This document shows positions 29,198-39,546 of a stretch of 64,000 bases of DNA, in pieces. The notes below the pieces were generated by a model. It searched no databases, had not been told where the DNA came from, and was given only the letters and a program-made list of their open reading frames with translations. The DNA is from Bradyrhizobium sp. AS23.2 (lineage in GTDB: Bacteria > Pseudomonadota > Alphaproteobacteria > Rhizobiales > Xanthobacteraceae). The DNA lies in assembly GCF_001908185.1 (NCBI RefSeq), contig NZ_LGHM01000033.1, forward strand, positions 41,231-105,230, read 5' to 3'. Numbering within the stretch: position 1 is the stretch's first letter; every line of letters begins with the position of its first letter. The position numbers and the translations under genes are program-made.

Positions 29198-29917
29198 CTA
29201 GGAAAAGGCAACCTCGCTGATGTCGATCGATACCATCAGCATATCCAGGATCGGACGCCGGTCGGGGCCGCGCGTATAGGCACGGCGCTTGCTTGGCAGG
29301 CGCACGCCATTGGCGTCGGTGTATTCCAGCATCATTTGCGCGGCGGGGAAACCGCCGGCGATATTGACGCTGTAGTCGTGGCGGCGGAGCTCGAACTTCT
29401 CGTCAAAGAAGAAATCCTGGACCTGACAATGCGTCTCGATCGCGGCAGGAAAATAGACTCGCAGCACCCGCCATGTCTCCTTCCCTTCCTGCCAGGGCGC
29501 AGTCTCCTCGACCCGGAAGCCGTCCATCGCAAAGGCAAAGGGCGTCGCGAGATAGGTCCACAGCGCTTCACCATTGAAGTAGGCGCGATGCAGTGGGTCC
29601 CACGGGGTGTGCATCTGGTGCCCGGCAAACGAATCCCTGGGCATGCGCCGCTCGGCAACCACCCTGCCGTCGAGTTTCTCGATGGCGATTCGATCGGGCG
29701 TGAACATGGTGCGCTGATCGGGTGCGCCATAAGGCGCAACTGACGACCGCTCCTCATGCAGCCATACGGTCATACGGCGCGGATTTGGATCCTGCAAGAC
29801 GCCCTTCAGGGGAAAGAAGCCGCCGCCGCTGACAATGGTGGCCTCAACCTTGTTGTAGTTGCGCCAGCGTTCCAGACCACCGTGCGCATCGAGAACCTTC
29901 GTCAACAGTTCGTTCAT
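29198..29917 (-). CDS. Hypothetical protein, outer-membrane lipoprotein-carrier-like
   Basis: The start at 29917 follows GGAAAGGAAAG and overlaps the stop of the flavin reductase gene (ATGA), so the two are translationally coupled. The 239-residue protein opens MNELLTKVLDAHGGLERW and has alternating strands such as VEATIVSGGGFFPLKGVLQD and MTVWLHEERSSVAPYGAPDQ. This resembles cytoplasmic members of the LolA/LolB-like fold found near oxidoreductases, but no signal peptide is present. I cannot assign a function. Confidence 0.65.
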   Translation of the reverse strand: MNELLTKVLDAHGGLERWRNYNKVEATIVSGGGFFPLKGVLQDPNPRRMTVWLHEERSSVAPYGAPDQRTMFTPDRIAIEKLDGRVVAERRMPRDSFAGHQMHTPWDPLHRAYFNGEALWTYLATPFAFAMDGFRVEETAPWQEGKETWRVLRVYFPAAIETHCQVQDFFFDEKFELRRHDYSVNIAGGFPAAQMMLEYTDANGVRLPSKRRAYTRGPDRRPILDMLMVSIDISEVAFS

Positions 29918-30561
29918 GGCTTTCCTTTCCAATCCTCAAGCGCGATTGCCGGCATCTCGAATCGCTCGCGCGTTCGCGTGTACCAGCCGCCTTCCATGCG
30001 GCCGATCAGGTCAAGCTTTTCGGCATCGACATGCTGGCGAGCCGCGTTGGTTACGGCGTCATCCTTGACATGCACCATCAGGATCCTGCCGAGCACCAGA
30101 CTGAAGCTGCCAAGCGCGATTTCCTGCATGAAGGTGCATTCCATCGAAACCGGCGCTTCGGCGACGCGGGGAACTTCGATCCGCATCGACGGCGCCAGCG
30201 ACAGGCCGGCCTCTTTCGGCTCTTCGACGCCCTTGGGGAATGCGATTGACGTGACCCGCATCTGCTCGGCCAGCGCGAACGGCACCAGATTGACGACGAA
30301 TTGCTCGTTGCTGCGGATATTGGCGCGGGTGTCCTTTGGCTCAGCCGGCCCCTTGCTGCCGATGCCAATACCGACTGTCGCGGGGTCACTGCCGAAGACG
30401 TTGAAGAACGAGAACGGCGCGGCGTTGATTGCGCCGGCAGCATCACGCGTCGTCACCCATGCGATCGGCCGTGGCAAAACCGTTGCCAGCAGCAATTTGT
30501 AGCGCTCGGGCGCGTCCATCTTTTCAAAATCGAACTGCACGGCCTGTCCAATCCTCAGCAT
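29914..30561 (-). CDS. Flavin reductase family protein
   Basis: This 215-residue protein has the split-barrel flavin reductase-like fold that binds FMN or FAD and supplies reduced flavin or acts as an oxidoreductase. Seen: LLLATVLPRPIAWVTTRDAA, the INAAPFSFFNVFGSDPATVG strand, DTRANIRSNEQFVVNLVPFA and late SLVLGRILMVHVKD. The frame starts at ATG 30561; a GTG at 30540 after GGACAGG is an alternative. The downstream gene overlaps by four bases. The partner oxygenase is not evident in the window. Confidence 0.85.
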   Translation of the reverse strand: MLRIGQAVQFDFEKMDAPERYKLLLATVLPRPIAWVTTRDAAGAINAAPFSFFNVFGSDPATVGIGIGSKGPAEPKDTRANIRSNEQFVVNLVPFALAEQMRVTSIAFPKGVEEPKEAGLSLAPSMRIEVPRVAEAPVSMECTFMQEIALGSFSLVLGRILMVHVKDDAVTNAARQHVDAEKLDLIGRMEGGWYTRTRERFEMPAIALEDWKGKP

Positions 30562-30637
30562 GAGTGTCCGGTCGGAGCTGAAGCGCGATGGGATCGCATT
30601 ACCATCGCGCCTTCGCTCTGTGGCTGCGCACCAGTCG

Positions 30638-30898
30638 TCAGCTTTGTGGCTTGCTGCCGGGAAGCTGCTTGTGCGCCGTCAAGACCTGGATCTGACTGGG
30701 CGAGGCAGGCATGCCACCCAGCGTCAGCGAGGAGACGGAGGGAGCTTCCTCAACATGCGCCGCGCCAATCACGGAAACCTGGTGCGCTGTGATTGGGAAA
30801 CCCGTTGATTCGTAAATCGGGCGTTCCGCAGCGACAGCCGCATCGATTCCGTTCGCGATTATGAGGGCAGCGGCGGCAAACAGCACCAGACGTTTCAT
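30638..30898 (-). CDS. Small secreted hypothetical protein
   Basis: The ATG at 30898 follows AAAGGAG and gives 86 residues. A clear signal peptide (MKRLVLFAAAALIIANGI) ends near AAVAAE, followed by RPIYESTGFPITAHQVSVIG and a short tail with SPSQIQVLTAHKQLPG. This is the pattern of a small exported protein found repeatedly in Bradyrhizobium genomes (AERP.YE..GFPIT..Q). Function unknown. Confidence 0.65.
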   Translation of the reverse strand: MKRLVLFAAAALIIANGIDAAVAAERPIYESTGFPITAHQVSVIGAAHVEEAPSVSSLTLGGMPASPSQIQVLTAHKQLPGSKPQS

Positions 30899-30947
30899 GA
30901 CACATCTCCTTTGGTTTGACTTTCCTTGGGTCACGGTGGTGATTGGG

Positions 30948-31787
30948 TTATTTCGCGGACACTCCGGCAGCCTTTGGCGTGCGGGCGTTTGCTCCGACGC
31001 TGTATCGAGGCGCCGGTACGGCGCTTGAGAGCTTGCCGGACATTGCTCGGCGCGCGGCCTCGTAGCTGTCCAACTCGGACTTGTCGGCGAGCGAGGGAAT
31101 GGTGATCACCTCGCCCTGGTCGAGACCGGCCAGTGCGGCATCGACCATGTCATCAGCGGACATCACGATCGCCGCCGGAAGGTGGTGCAGCGGCACGCCG
31201 GCGGCGTCCCAGAAGTCCGTCGCGGTTGCGCCGGGCAGTACGGCCTGGACGCGCACGCCCTTCTCGGCGAGCTCGTGATGGAGTGAGAGGGAGAACGCCA
31301 ACACGTAGGCTTTGCTGCCGCCGTAAACGCCATTGAGCGTTTCGGGAGAGATCGCGACGATCGACGAGATGTTGATGATCGTACCGGCGCCGCGTGCGAC
31401 GAAGCCTGGGGCCGCCGCGTAGGTCAAACGGGTCAACGCACCAACGTTGAGACGGATCATATCGTCCATCTTTTCGACATCGGCGTTGAGCAACGGCGCT
31501 GTGGCCCCGACACCGGCGTTGTTGACCAAGAGCGTGATATCCGCGTTCGCGCGCAAGATCGCCTCGACCTTGGCAAGATCCGCCTTGACGTTGAGATCGG
31601 CTGCGACCGTGTCGATTGAGCGGCCCGTCGAGCTTCTCAGGCGTTGCGCCAGGCCAGCGAGACGGCCCTTGTCGCGGGCGACCAGGATCAGGTCATAACC
31701 ACGTTTGGCCAGACGGTCGGCATAGATGGCGCCGATACCGGCGGATGCGCCAGTGATGAGGGCAGTGCCTTTCGTTGTGGTGCTCAT
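30948..31787 (-). CDS. Short-chain dehydrogenase/reductase
   Basis: This is a 279-residue classical SDR; the start at 31787 follows AAAGGAG. All hallmarks are visible: ALITGASAGIGAIYADRLAK, LLVNNAGVGATAPLL, IINISSIVAISPETLNGVYG with the Ser, and the YGGSKAY active site. It is divergent from the lysR gene at 31887 with 99 bases between, the usual layout of a LysR regulator and its target. Substrate unknown. In contrast to the SDRs of the catabolic operon, the catalytic Tyr is intact. Confidence 0.9.
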   Translation of the reverse strand: MSTTTKGTALITGASAGIGAIYADRLAKRGYDLILVARDKGRLAGLAQRLRSSTGRSIDTVAADLNVKADLAKVEAILRANADITLLVNNAGVGATAPLLNADVEKMDDMIRLNVGALTRLTYAAAPGFVARGAGTIINISSIVAISPETLNGVYGGSKAYVLAFSLSLHHELAEKGVRVQAVLPGATATDFWDAAGVPLHHLPAAIVMSADDMVDAALAGLDQGEVITIPSLADKSELDSYEAARRAMSGKLSSAVPAPRYSVGANARTPKAAGVSAK

Positions 31788-31859
31788 GGACGTTCTCCTT
31801 TGCTGCCCCAACACCTAGGCCCTTCCAAAATCTGCGGCTATACGGCAAAGTTGAGATCT

Positions 31860-31874
31860 ATCTTTCCAAAAGAT
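31860..31874 (+). promoter_or_regulatory. Candidate LysR-type binding box
   Basis: ATCTTT-cca-AAAGAT is a perfect 6-bp inverted repeat that fits the LysR-family ATC-N9-GAT pattern. It lies 12 bases before the lysR start and 72 bases from the divergent SDR start. It is a plausible site for autoregulation and control of the SDR. Confidence 0.45.
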
Positions 31875-31886
31875 GGAAGAGACTCC

Positions 31887-32792
31887 ATGGATCGCCTTGA
31901 ATCGATGTCCACCTTTCTGGCGGTGGTGGAGACTGGCAGCCTGTCGGCCGCAGCGCGGCGATTGAAAACGCCGCTTCCAACGGTCAGCCGCAAGGTCTCC
32001 GAACTGGAGTCCCACCTGCGGACGAAGCTGTTTAACCGTTCGAGCCGCAAGCTGGTCGTGACCGATGCCGGCAGCGCCTACTTCGCCGCCTGCAAGCGGA
32101 TTTTGTCTGACATCACCGAGGCCGAGCGAGCCGCATCCGGTGAATATTCCGCGCCGACCGGAGAGCTGGTCATAACCGCACCGGTGGGGCTCGGCCGCGC
32201 CTACCTCATCCCGATCCTCGCGGATTTCCTCAAGGCCTACCCCGACATCAAAGCGAGCTTGCTCCTCGCCGACCGCGTGCAGAGTCTGTTTCAGGAGCAG
32301 ATCGACTTAGGGCTGCGTATCGGTCCCCTGCCCGACAGCAGCTTGATTGCCGTACGCGTCGGCACGACACGCCGTATCGTTTGCGCCAGTCCAGCCTACC
32401 TCGCAGCCCACGGAACCCCGCGCACGCCGGACGAACTCGCCGGGCATGACTGCATCACCTATGCGGGCTTCATGTCGCCCGATGTCTGGACATTCTTCAA
32501 GGACAAGACGGCCGTCGCCGTGCCCGTACGCGCGCGGCTCGTGGTCGGCAGCGCGGAAGCGGCGTGTGACGCCGCATGCGCGGGCATCGGAGTCACCTCG
32601 GCCTTCGCCTATCACTTCCAGGCAGCTCTGAAGCGCGGAGCCATCACGAGCCTGCTCGATCAATTCCGGCCAGAACCGCTACCGGTCAATCTCGTGTACG
32701 CGGCCAACCGTTTTCTGCCGATCAAGGTCCGTGCTTTCCTCGATTTTGCGGCGCCGAGGCTGAAGACAGCTTTTGCGGAGCCGTCAGATTAA
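31887..32792 (+). CDS. LysR-family transcriptional regulator
   Basis: From ATG 31887 (after GGAAGAG) this is a 301-residue LysR regulator; the frame is open upstream but unsupported. Seen: the N-terminal helix-turn-helix MDRLESMSTFLAVVETGSLS, AAARRLKTPLPTVSRKVSEL, then the effector domain (GELVITAPVGLGRAYLIPIL, DLGLRIGPLPDSSLIAVRVG, HDCITYAGFMSPDVWTFF). It is of the CrgA/AaeR-like subgroup that often controls an adjacent divergent oxidoreductase, here the SDR at 30948-31787. Confidence 0.94.
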   Translation: MDRLESMSTFLAVVETGSLSAAARRLKTPLPTVSRKVSELESHLRTKLFNRSSRKLVVTDAGSAYFAACKRILSDITEAERAASGEYSAPTGELVITAPVGLGRAYLIPILADFLKAYPDIKASLLLADRVQSLFQEQIDLGLRIGPLPDSSLIAVRVGTTRRIVCASPAYLAAHGTPRTPDELAGHDCITYAGFMSPDVWTFFKDKTAVAVPVRARLVVGSAEAACDAACAGIGVTSAFAYHFQAALKRGAITSLLDQFRPEPLPVNLVYAANRFLPIKVRAFLDFAAPRLKTAFAEPSD

Positions 32793-32972
32793 AGGTCAGC
32801 TGACTGCCTCCCGTTCGAGGTAACGAGTCCGCTGACACCCCGATCATCGAGAACGAAGTCGGGAATGCTCGCCCGGTTATCGAGAATGAGCCACTGACTA
32901 TCGACCCTCACTGCCATCCAGCTAACGAAGGAATAAAATACTCATGACGTCGTCAGGGCCGCCTTCGCTGAC

Positions 32973-34244
<1,272 letters not shown>

Positions 34245-34251
34245 GGCGACC

Positions 34252-34485
34252 TCAATGCGGCTTTCCGAGCACGAATGTGAATGGCACAACGAAGAGCTCC
34301 TCTCCCTGATCATCGCTGACATGAAGTACCCAGTCACGCCAGTCCTCGAGGGTTCGCTCATTGGTGAACGACTGCACAACGCGGGCCGCGCGATCGCGCG
34401 CCTCAGCGAGATCGTCGACCACGGCGCCGCGGTGGTCGACAAACACCTTTCTCGTGTTAGAGCAATGGAAATAGACCTGCGTCAC
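34252..34485 (-). CDS. DUF6894-type small protein
   Basis: This 77-residue protein starts with GTG after GGAGG. The pattern [37 protein letters not shown], then [20 protein letters not shown] matches the DUF6894 family: a short alpha/beta protein with an F-H...D..G....D...A...A signature, abundant in rhizobia and of unknown function. It ends seven bases before clpX on the same strand, so the two are surely co-transcribed, which may hint at a role in adaptor or stress response. Confidence 0.8.
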   Translation of the reverse strand: MTQVYFHCSNTRKVFVDHRGAVVDDLAEARDRAARVVQSFTNERTLEDWRDWVLHVSDDQGEELFVVPFTFVLGKPH

Positions 34486-34670
34486 GTTCAGCCTCCTTCA
34501 GATTGCTGTCGCCAAGAGATTGATTTCAGCGGGGCTTCCGTTCTCGACGGTTCGGAACGAAAGCCAGATTCGGTGAGGTTTTCAGGATCTGGAACCACAT
34601 CCAGATGCTCATGAGAGGGAAGAGGATCATCTGCTCACCTCGCGAACTATTTGACTGTTACCAGTGAACC

Positions 34671-34970
34671 TTACCCGCTGCACTTCGTCGCGAGCAGGTC
34701 GTTGAACGCGTTGATCACGGAATCGAGTGCAATCAACACACGCGCGCCGTCGACGCGCTCGGCAGCGACCCTCCGCAACATAACGGACTCATAGAATGAG
34801 GCGGCGTAGGCGCGACAACTCTTATCCTTGCCGGCGAGATCTGCTGGCTGGGCCTGTACTGCCGTCCAACGTGCGCAGAAGTCTTTGTTCGAGGTGCATT
34901 CCGCGGCGAGCGCGGACATCGTAGATGCAATGATCGCCGCAGATACGACGACGACAGCGGTTCTCCTCAT
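34671..34970 (-). CDS. Small secreted protein with four cysteines
   Basis: The start follows GGAG. The 99-residue product has a signal peptide (MRRTAVVVVSAAIIASTM, cleavage after ALAA) and a small helical domain with Cys at ECTSNKDFCARW, KSCRAYAASF and the end (LATKCSG), probably two disulphide bonds. It stands alone between clpX and the efflux operon. No family is recognised. Confidence 0.6.
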   Translation of the reverse strand: MRRTAVVVVSAAIIASTMSALAAECTSNKDFCARWTAVQAQPADLAGKDKSCRAYAASFYESVMLRRVAAERVDGARVLIALDSVINAFNDLLATKCSG

Positions 34971-35220
34971 CGACGGACTCCATAGATCGAGTTGTTGCGA
35001 GGAGAATTACAGTTCTGCCGGTCATACTTCTATTGAGCGTGAGTTGCTTTACTGTACGGCTGTGGTTGCGCGATGTAAGCTTTGGCTTACTAGGGAATCG
35101 CCGTTCGAATCGTGCGTGCTGTCCGTGCTTCGCCGTCTTAAAGATATTTGGGACGATTGCAGACGCAGTCCGCCTACGCGGTAGCAGGCCGACTGCGTTC
35201 ATAATTTTGATCAGGGCGGC

Positions 35221-36408
35221 TCAAGATGGATTAGGAATGCAGTCCGACCGCTCCGAAGCTCCGCCAAACAACCCGAAGAAGCTGGTCTCGACTTCGGCCC
35301 GGACTCTTTGCAGCCGCGTAGTGTTCTCGCGGCCTGCACCCTCCCGGATCGTGACGGTTGCGGTCAAGCCCGAGACCAGCGGCACGCCGGGCGGCACGTT
35401 GTCGATCGCTATCCGGACCGGGACGCGCTGAGCCAAGCGCACCCAGGTGTAGACGGGGTCTACATTCGGCAACCCCTGCGTGGAAGCCGCTGCATTCGAT
35501 ACGCTGACGCCACGCGTCACCGTTGCGATATGGCCCGTGATCGGTGCCGAGTACCCCATCAGCTTTGCCTCGGCGCGATCGCCAATGCACAGGCGCGCCA
35601 GCTTGGTCTCCTCGAAATAACCGTCGACCCAATAACTGTCCGTATCGATGACCGAAACATTGGCGGCACCTTGGCGCGCGTAGTCCCCCTCTCGAAGCAG
35701 GAGATTGGTGACAATCCCATTCACCGGACTGCGCACTTCAGTACGCTGCAAATTGATCGCCGCCTGACGCACCTGCTCCTGAGCCAAATCGACCGCGGCC
35801 TTTGCCTGAAGTGCGTTGCCCTCATAGACCTGCTTCTGTTCCGTGGAAACGGCTAAATCAGACAGACGGTTTCGTCGCTCAGCCTGCGACGCTTTCACGT
35901 TCAGATCGGCGATCCTTTGCTCCAGGCCTGCCTTGTTCGCCCGCAATGCTACCTCGAAATCGAACGGATCGATGACATACAAAACGTCGCCCTTGCGAAC
36001 GAATTGATTGTCGACGATTCGTAGATCCTTGATCTTTCCGGAAATCTCGGGCGCAACGCTTGCGACCTGCACCCGCACTCGGCCGTCGCGCGTCCAGGGC
36101 CCGGCGTTGTACTGATCCCAGATCACAAGAGCAGCCGAGGCTGCAAGGACAGCTATTGCGACTGTGGCCAACGTGCGCACGGCATGCCGCAAGCCTTGCC
36201 AGGTCTCGCTGTGCCGCCCGGATCTGGACTTTACTGGAGCCGCCGCGATGTGTTTGCTGTCCCCAGGCCCCTCCGTGACCCTCAGTTTAACCGGATCAGT
36301 CTCGCCGGTACGACGGGCTGACGCTTGATCGCCGACCCGCAAAGAGCGCGCAGTCGCTACCGACATCTCACCTTGTTGAATAGCTTTATCTTCAACGATG
36401 CCATCCAT
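35221..36408 (-). CDS. HlyD/EmrA-type periplasmic adaptor of efflux system
   Basis: This is the membrane-fusion subunit of a FUSC-type efflux system. From ATG 36408 (after AGGAGG) it has 395 residues: a cytoplasmic N-terminal tail of ~80 residues, one membrane span (LATVAIAVLAASAALVIWDQ), the biotinyl-lipoyl half motifs VAPEISGKIKDLRIVDNQFV and VRSPVNGIVTNLLLREGDY, a coiled-coil hairpin between them, and a beta-barrel part (VDGYFEETKLARLCIGDRAE). The frame upstream of 36408 is open but overlaps the next genes, so it is not coding. It is third in the operon FUSC - DUF1656 - HlyD, the order of aaeB, aaeX and aaeA. Confidence 0.92.
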   Translation of the reverse strand: MDGIVEDKAIQQGEMSVATARSLRVGDQASARRTGETDPVKLRVTEGPGDSKHIAAAPVKSRSGRHSETWQGLRHAVRTLATVAIAVLAASAALVIWDQYNAGPWTRDGRVRVQVASVAPEISGKIKDLRIVDNQFVRKGDVLYVIDPFDFEVALRANKAGLEQRIADLNVKASQAERRNRLSDLAVSTEQKQVYEGNALQAKAAVDLAQEQVRQAAINLQRTEVRSPVNGIVTNLLLREGDYARQGAANVSVIDTDSYWVDGYFEETKLARLCIGDRAEAKLMGYSAPITGHIATVTRGVSVSNAAASTQGLPNVDPVYTWVRLAQRVPVRIAIDNVPPGVPLVSGLTATVTIREGAGRENTTRLQRVRAEVETSFFGLFGGASERSDCIPNPS

Positions 36409-36419
36409 GGCCACCTCCT

Positions 36420-36623
36420 TTAGAACAACAGGATCAATAGGCCGAGAACAGTCACATACAGACTGAGCTCTGCGATTGACGCGTGACTGAACATCTTCGC
36501 AAAGCCGGCGAGGTGCAGCAGCGGCCTCAGCACAATGATCACGGCAAGAGCCAGCACAAGGTAGATTACAAGCGGCGCCATAAAAACGCCTCCGACCACC
36601 AGTTCTGCAAAAGTGCGTACCAT
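36420..36623 (-). CDS. DUF1656 (AaeX-like) small membrane protein
   Basis: The ATG at 36623 follows GGAGG and overlaps the FUSC stop by one base. The 67-residue protein has two membrane segments (VFMAPLVIYLVLALAVIIVL and LYVTVLGLLILLF). AaeX-like proteins of this size always sit between the exporter and the adaptor in aromatic acid efflux operons; their role is unclear. It ends 11 bases before the adaptor gene. Confidence 0.88.
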   Translation of the reverse strand: MVRTFAELVVGGVFMAPLVIYLVLALAVIIVLRPLLHLAGFAKMFSHASIAELSLYVTVLGLLILLF

Positions 36624-38434
36624 CAGGTTGCCTCCAGCAAATCGAGTTTTTGGTTTCGGTCCAAGATGTCGCTTGTGGACGCAAGGCATGCAGCGATGTC
36701 GGCCTCGATGGAGCCGGTGTGAGAAGCCTTCTCATGCAGTATTCGCGCAATGTCGCGGAGCATGGCGGTGTCCCTCTGAACAAGGGCTGCACGCGCTTGG
36801 TGTGCCAACGGCGCGAGAGGTCCACCATCGAGCATCATCAATTCCGAACCGCAAATCCGGACCATCGCCGATTGATCAAAGCAAGAGAGCAATAGCGTGA
36901 GGCGCTCGCTATCCTGCGCACCTCCAGCGGAAAGGAATTGGGCGATCCGTGACGCGTCCCGAAACGTTGCTACTTCTGGCGCTTCCCCGGCCTTGAAAGA
37001 TGGCTCCGCTAGCTCGCCGCGGGCTTCCTTGAGCAGCCGAATTCTACGTTTTTCGTCGGAGATAGGCGGAATCAGCATCTGCGCCGCAAGCAGGAGCGAC
37101 GCCGCCACGATGATGAACAGAGAGGTGAAGAGAAAAGCCTGGGGATTGTAGGTTTGCGGATTGCTTGGCGCCAAGATGAGCATCACAAACTGTAGATTGA
37201 CGCGGCCAAGTCCCGACCACAGGAGATTCTTGGAGGTGATGAGGAGTGACGCCCCAAGCGTGAAAGGAGCGAGACCGATGGCCAGCAGAGGAAAGGCGTC
37301 GGCACCGTCGAGGACGATGAACTCGAGTATGCCGGCCATGACGGCCGCGATTGGCGTACCAACAAGTGCGAGCACGGTGAACGCGCGAGAATTCGGAGTT
37401 GTGGCTCCCAGCGCCGCAATCAATGCCACAAAGGACAGAGAAACACTCGCGGCGGGCCACCCGGCCCAAATGTAGATCGTCGAGGCGATTGCAAACCATG
37501 CGGCGGCGCGGACACCGCTTTCGGCAGCAACTCGATAGGACCGATACAAGGGCGCGCGCCAGACCCGCAGCGGCCATCTCGCCGACCGCAGCGCTGCCAG
37601 ATCCTCGCGAACCTCGCGGTCCCGACGGAGGAATTCTTTGGCTGACCATGCCGAAGCCTCAATCTCAGGGCCAAGCGTGGCCCGCGCAGCCAGCAGTTGG
37701 GCGATCAGCGCGACCGCCGCGCTGCGAGCGGCAGCGCTCCTGACGGAGCCGCTGCTCGACTCCGCCGCGATACTCGCGATCTCTGGCCTGAGTGCCACAA
37801 GTTCCCGCAACAGCCCAACGAATGTGGTCGAGTTGCCCGGTTCGCCGCGGAAGGTTGCGCTCGCATACGCGCGGACCCTACGATGAATCGCCCCGAGTTG
37901 CGTCATCAGCCGAGGTTGACGGTCCGGAGCAGACATCAGCGTATTGACCACTGCTATCGACACGATGCCGACCGCAATCGCCGCACCGCGCGCCATGCCG
38001 GACTCAAAGACGTGCTGCGGTTTATCGATCTGCTGAATGGCAATCAGTGCGACGGTGTAGCCGGATAGCACGGCTGCGTACGCGCGATCGCCGTCAAAAA
38101 GCTTCGCCGCAAAGACGCAAATGCCGAGCCATACCGCAAAAGCTGCGAGCATGAGGTCTCTCGACTGCGGGAAGAGGCCAGCGATAGCGAGCGACACCGT
38201 CACGCCGATCAATGTGGCGAACAATCGGAAAGCTGCTTTTTCTAGTGCCTGACCGCGGGTCGGCTCGGCAAGAACTCCAACAGTCAGAGCGGCGGTCGTC
38301 GGCGCTTCAAGCTGGAGCCAAAAGCCCACGAACAGTGCCAGGATTGTCGCCAGCCAAATGCGAACGGCGAAGCTCCAGGAGCTGATGGGGATTTTCGCTA
38401 CGGTGAGCGGCGGCTTTGCTGTTGTCGCGACCAC
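36623..38434 (-). CDS. FUSC-family efflux permease (AaeB-like)
   Basis: From GTG 38434 (after AGAGG) this is a 603-residue inner-membrane protein with two repeats of about six membrane spans: VRIWLATILALFVGFWLQLE at the start, then the second block beginning GVRAAAWFAIASTIYIWAGW. The conserved patterns GVLAEPTRGQALEKAAFRLF and LVGTPIAAVMAGILEFIVLD mark the family, which exports aromatic carboxylic acids and other toxic organics. It heads the efflux operon, 34 bases after a winged-helix regulator. A decayed relative lies at 59943-60790. The frame is open up to 38635 but overlaps the regulator gene. Confidence 0.92.
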   Translation of the reverse strand: MVATTAKPPLTVAKIPISSWSFAVRIWLATILALFVGFWLQLEAPTTAALTVGVLAEPTRGQALEKAAFRLFATLIGVTVSLAIAGLFPQSRDLMLAAFAVWLGICVFAAKLFDGDRAYAAVLSGYTVALIAIQQIDKPQHVFESGMARGAAIAVGIVSIAVVNTLMSAPDRQPRLMTQLGAIHRRVRAYASATFRGEPGNSTTFVGLLRELVALRPEIASIAAESSSGSVRSAAARSAAVALIAQLLAARATLGPEIEASAWSAKEFLRRDREVREDLAALRSARWPLRVWRAPLYRSYRVAAESGVRAAAWFAIASTIYIWAGWPAASVSLSFVALIAALGATTPNSRAFTVLALVGTPIAAVMAGILEFIVLDGADAFPLLAIGLAPFTLGASLLITSKNLLWSGLGRVNLQFVMLILAPSNPQTYNPQAFLFTSLFIIVAASLLLAAQMLIPPISDEKRRIRLLKEARGELAEPSFKAGEAPEVATFRDASRIAQFLSAGGAQDSERLTLLLSCFDQSAMVRICGSELMMLDGGPLAPLAHQARAALVQRDTAMLRDIARILHEKASHTGSIEADIAACLASTSDILDRNQKLDLLEAT

Positions 38435-38468
38435 GGTCTTGCCTCTGCGGATACTTCGCCAATTGCGT

Positions 38469-38996
38469 TCAGTTCCCGCTTCCTGATGCTTCCACTGAGG
38501 CGACGAAGCGGTAGCCGCGTCCGGGAATATTGACGATGAAACGGCGCCCGTCCTGGCCGTCGCGCAGTGCCCGACGGAGCGCAGACATATGAACGGTGAG
38601 GTTCGCGGGTTCGACAAAGACTTTGGGCCAGACACGGGCCATCAAGTCCTGCTTGCTGACCAGCTCACCACGGCGTTCGAGCAAAGCAATCAGGAGTTCA
38701 AGCGCGCGGCTTCCGAGCGGCACGGGTTTGTCCCCTTCCAGCAGAAGGAACTGCGTCGAAAGCAAGCGAAACGGTCCGAATGAAACGTCGGTCGATGCAG
38801 CGCTGGCCGTCTCGGTCCGCTTTGCAAAGAAAGACTTATCCGAATCTGTGTGCTCGACGGGGCGTCTCGGACCGACTTCCGAATCGGGAGGAAATTGCGT
38901 CGAGCTTTCAAACTGTGCAGTCGATCCTAGTGCGCGCATTGCAACCTCGCGTGCTTTAGCAGGGCTCATCCCGGCAAAGATGCTCGTGAGGCGCAA
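38469..38996 (-). CDS. OmpR/CadC-type winged-helix regulator, DNA-binding domain only
   Basis: This 175-residue protein has its winged-helix domain at the C-terminus: DVSFGPFRLLSTQFLLLEGD, ELLIALLERRGELVSKQDLM, ARVWPKVFVEPANLTVHMSA and FIVNIPGRGYRFVASV. The N-terminal 70 residues are low complexity with no receiver motif. Relatives usually carry a large ATPase or periplasmic domain after the DNA-binding part; here it ends just after it. An ATG at 38939 with GAGG upstream is the more likely start (156 residues). It precedes the efflux operon by 34 bases on the same strand and probably controls it. Confidence 0.8.
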   Translation of the reverse strand: MRLTSIFAGMSPAKAREVAMRALGSTAQFESSTQFPPDSEVGPRRPVEHTDSDKSFFAKRTETASAASTDVSFGPFRLLSTQFLLLEGDKPVPLGSRALELLIALLERRGELVSKQDLMARVWPKVFVEPANLTVHMSALRRALRDGQDGRRFIVNIPGRGYRFVASVEASGSGN

Positions 38997-39546
38997 TTTG
39001 AAGGCTGGCAGTGCGGCGGGCTATTGGACGCGGGTGGCGCGCAACGGCAGATTTGGTTGCGTTGCCTAAACCTAGATTTACATGCCGGTGACGGTGTCAA
39101 CCGGGCAATGGATCGTGAGTGCGATGGCAGGATCGAGGACGCTACGGCCTCGATCATTTCGCGATGGCATCGCGCAACGCATATCAAACAATGATGCCCC
39201 ACCCCTGCGTCTGTGCAAGCTTCGGGCTCGATAAACCAATGTATATTTGACGTAATGCGACGTGGGTAACACTGACCACCGTCAGCACATCCGCGCCATA
39301 CCTGCGCACGATAGTGTCAGCGATCCCTCTGCGATAACTATTCAATCGATGCGGACCGCCTCGGTTTCGGTTCCAGCAGCCCGCTCCTTGTTTACTACGG
39401 CACGCAGTGCCGATAATCGCAGCGGAACCGGACCTGCGAGCCGGCAGTTGCAAAAAAAGGTCGGCGGCGTAATGCCCGCCGGCCTTTTTATTTGGAGAAA
39501 GATCGCGCAACTGGGAGCTAACTAGTGCGCCATGTAAGGAGGCAGC
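38997..39546. other. Intergenic stretch with a bidirectional terminator
   Basis: About 550 bases lie between the winged-helix regulator and the FixJ-like regulator. I see no convincing gene on either strand. The recognisable feature is the GC hairpin at 39459-39484 flanked by A and T runs. A small transcript reading rightward into it is possible but unsupported. Confidence 0.45.
39452..39490. terminator. Rho-independent terminator, both directions
   Basis: GGTCGGCGG (39459-39467), an eight-base loop and CCGCCGGCC (39476-39484) form a stem with one mismatch. Seven A lie before it and five T after it, so it can stop transcription on both strands. It lies ~60 bases downstream of the FixJ-like regulator gene on the minus strand, whose transcript it probably ends. 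Confidence 0.75.
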
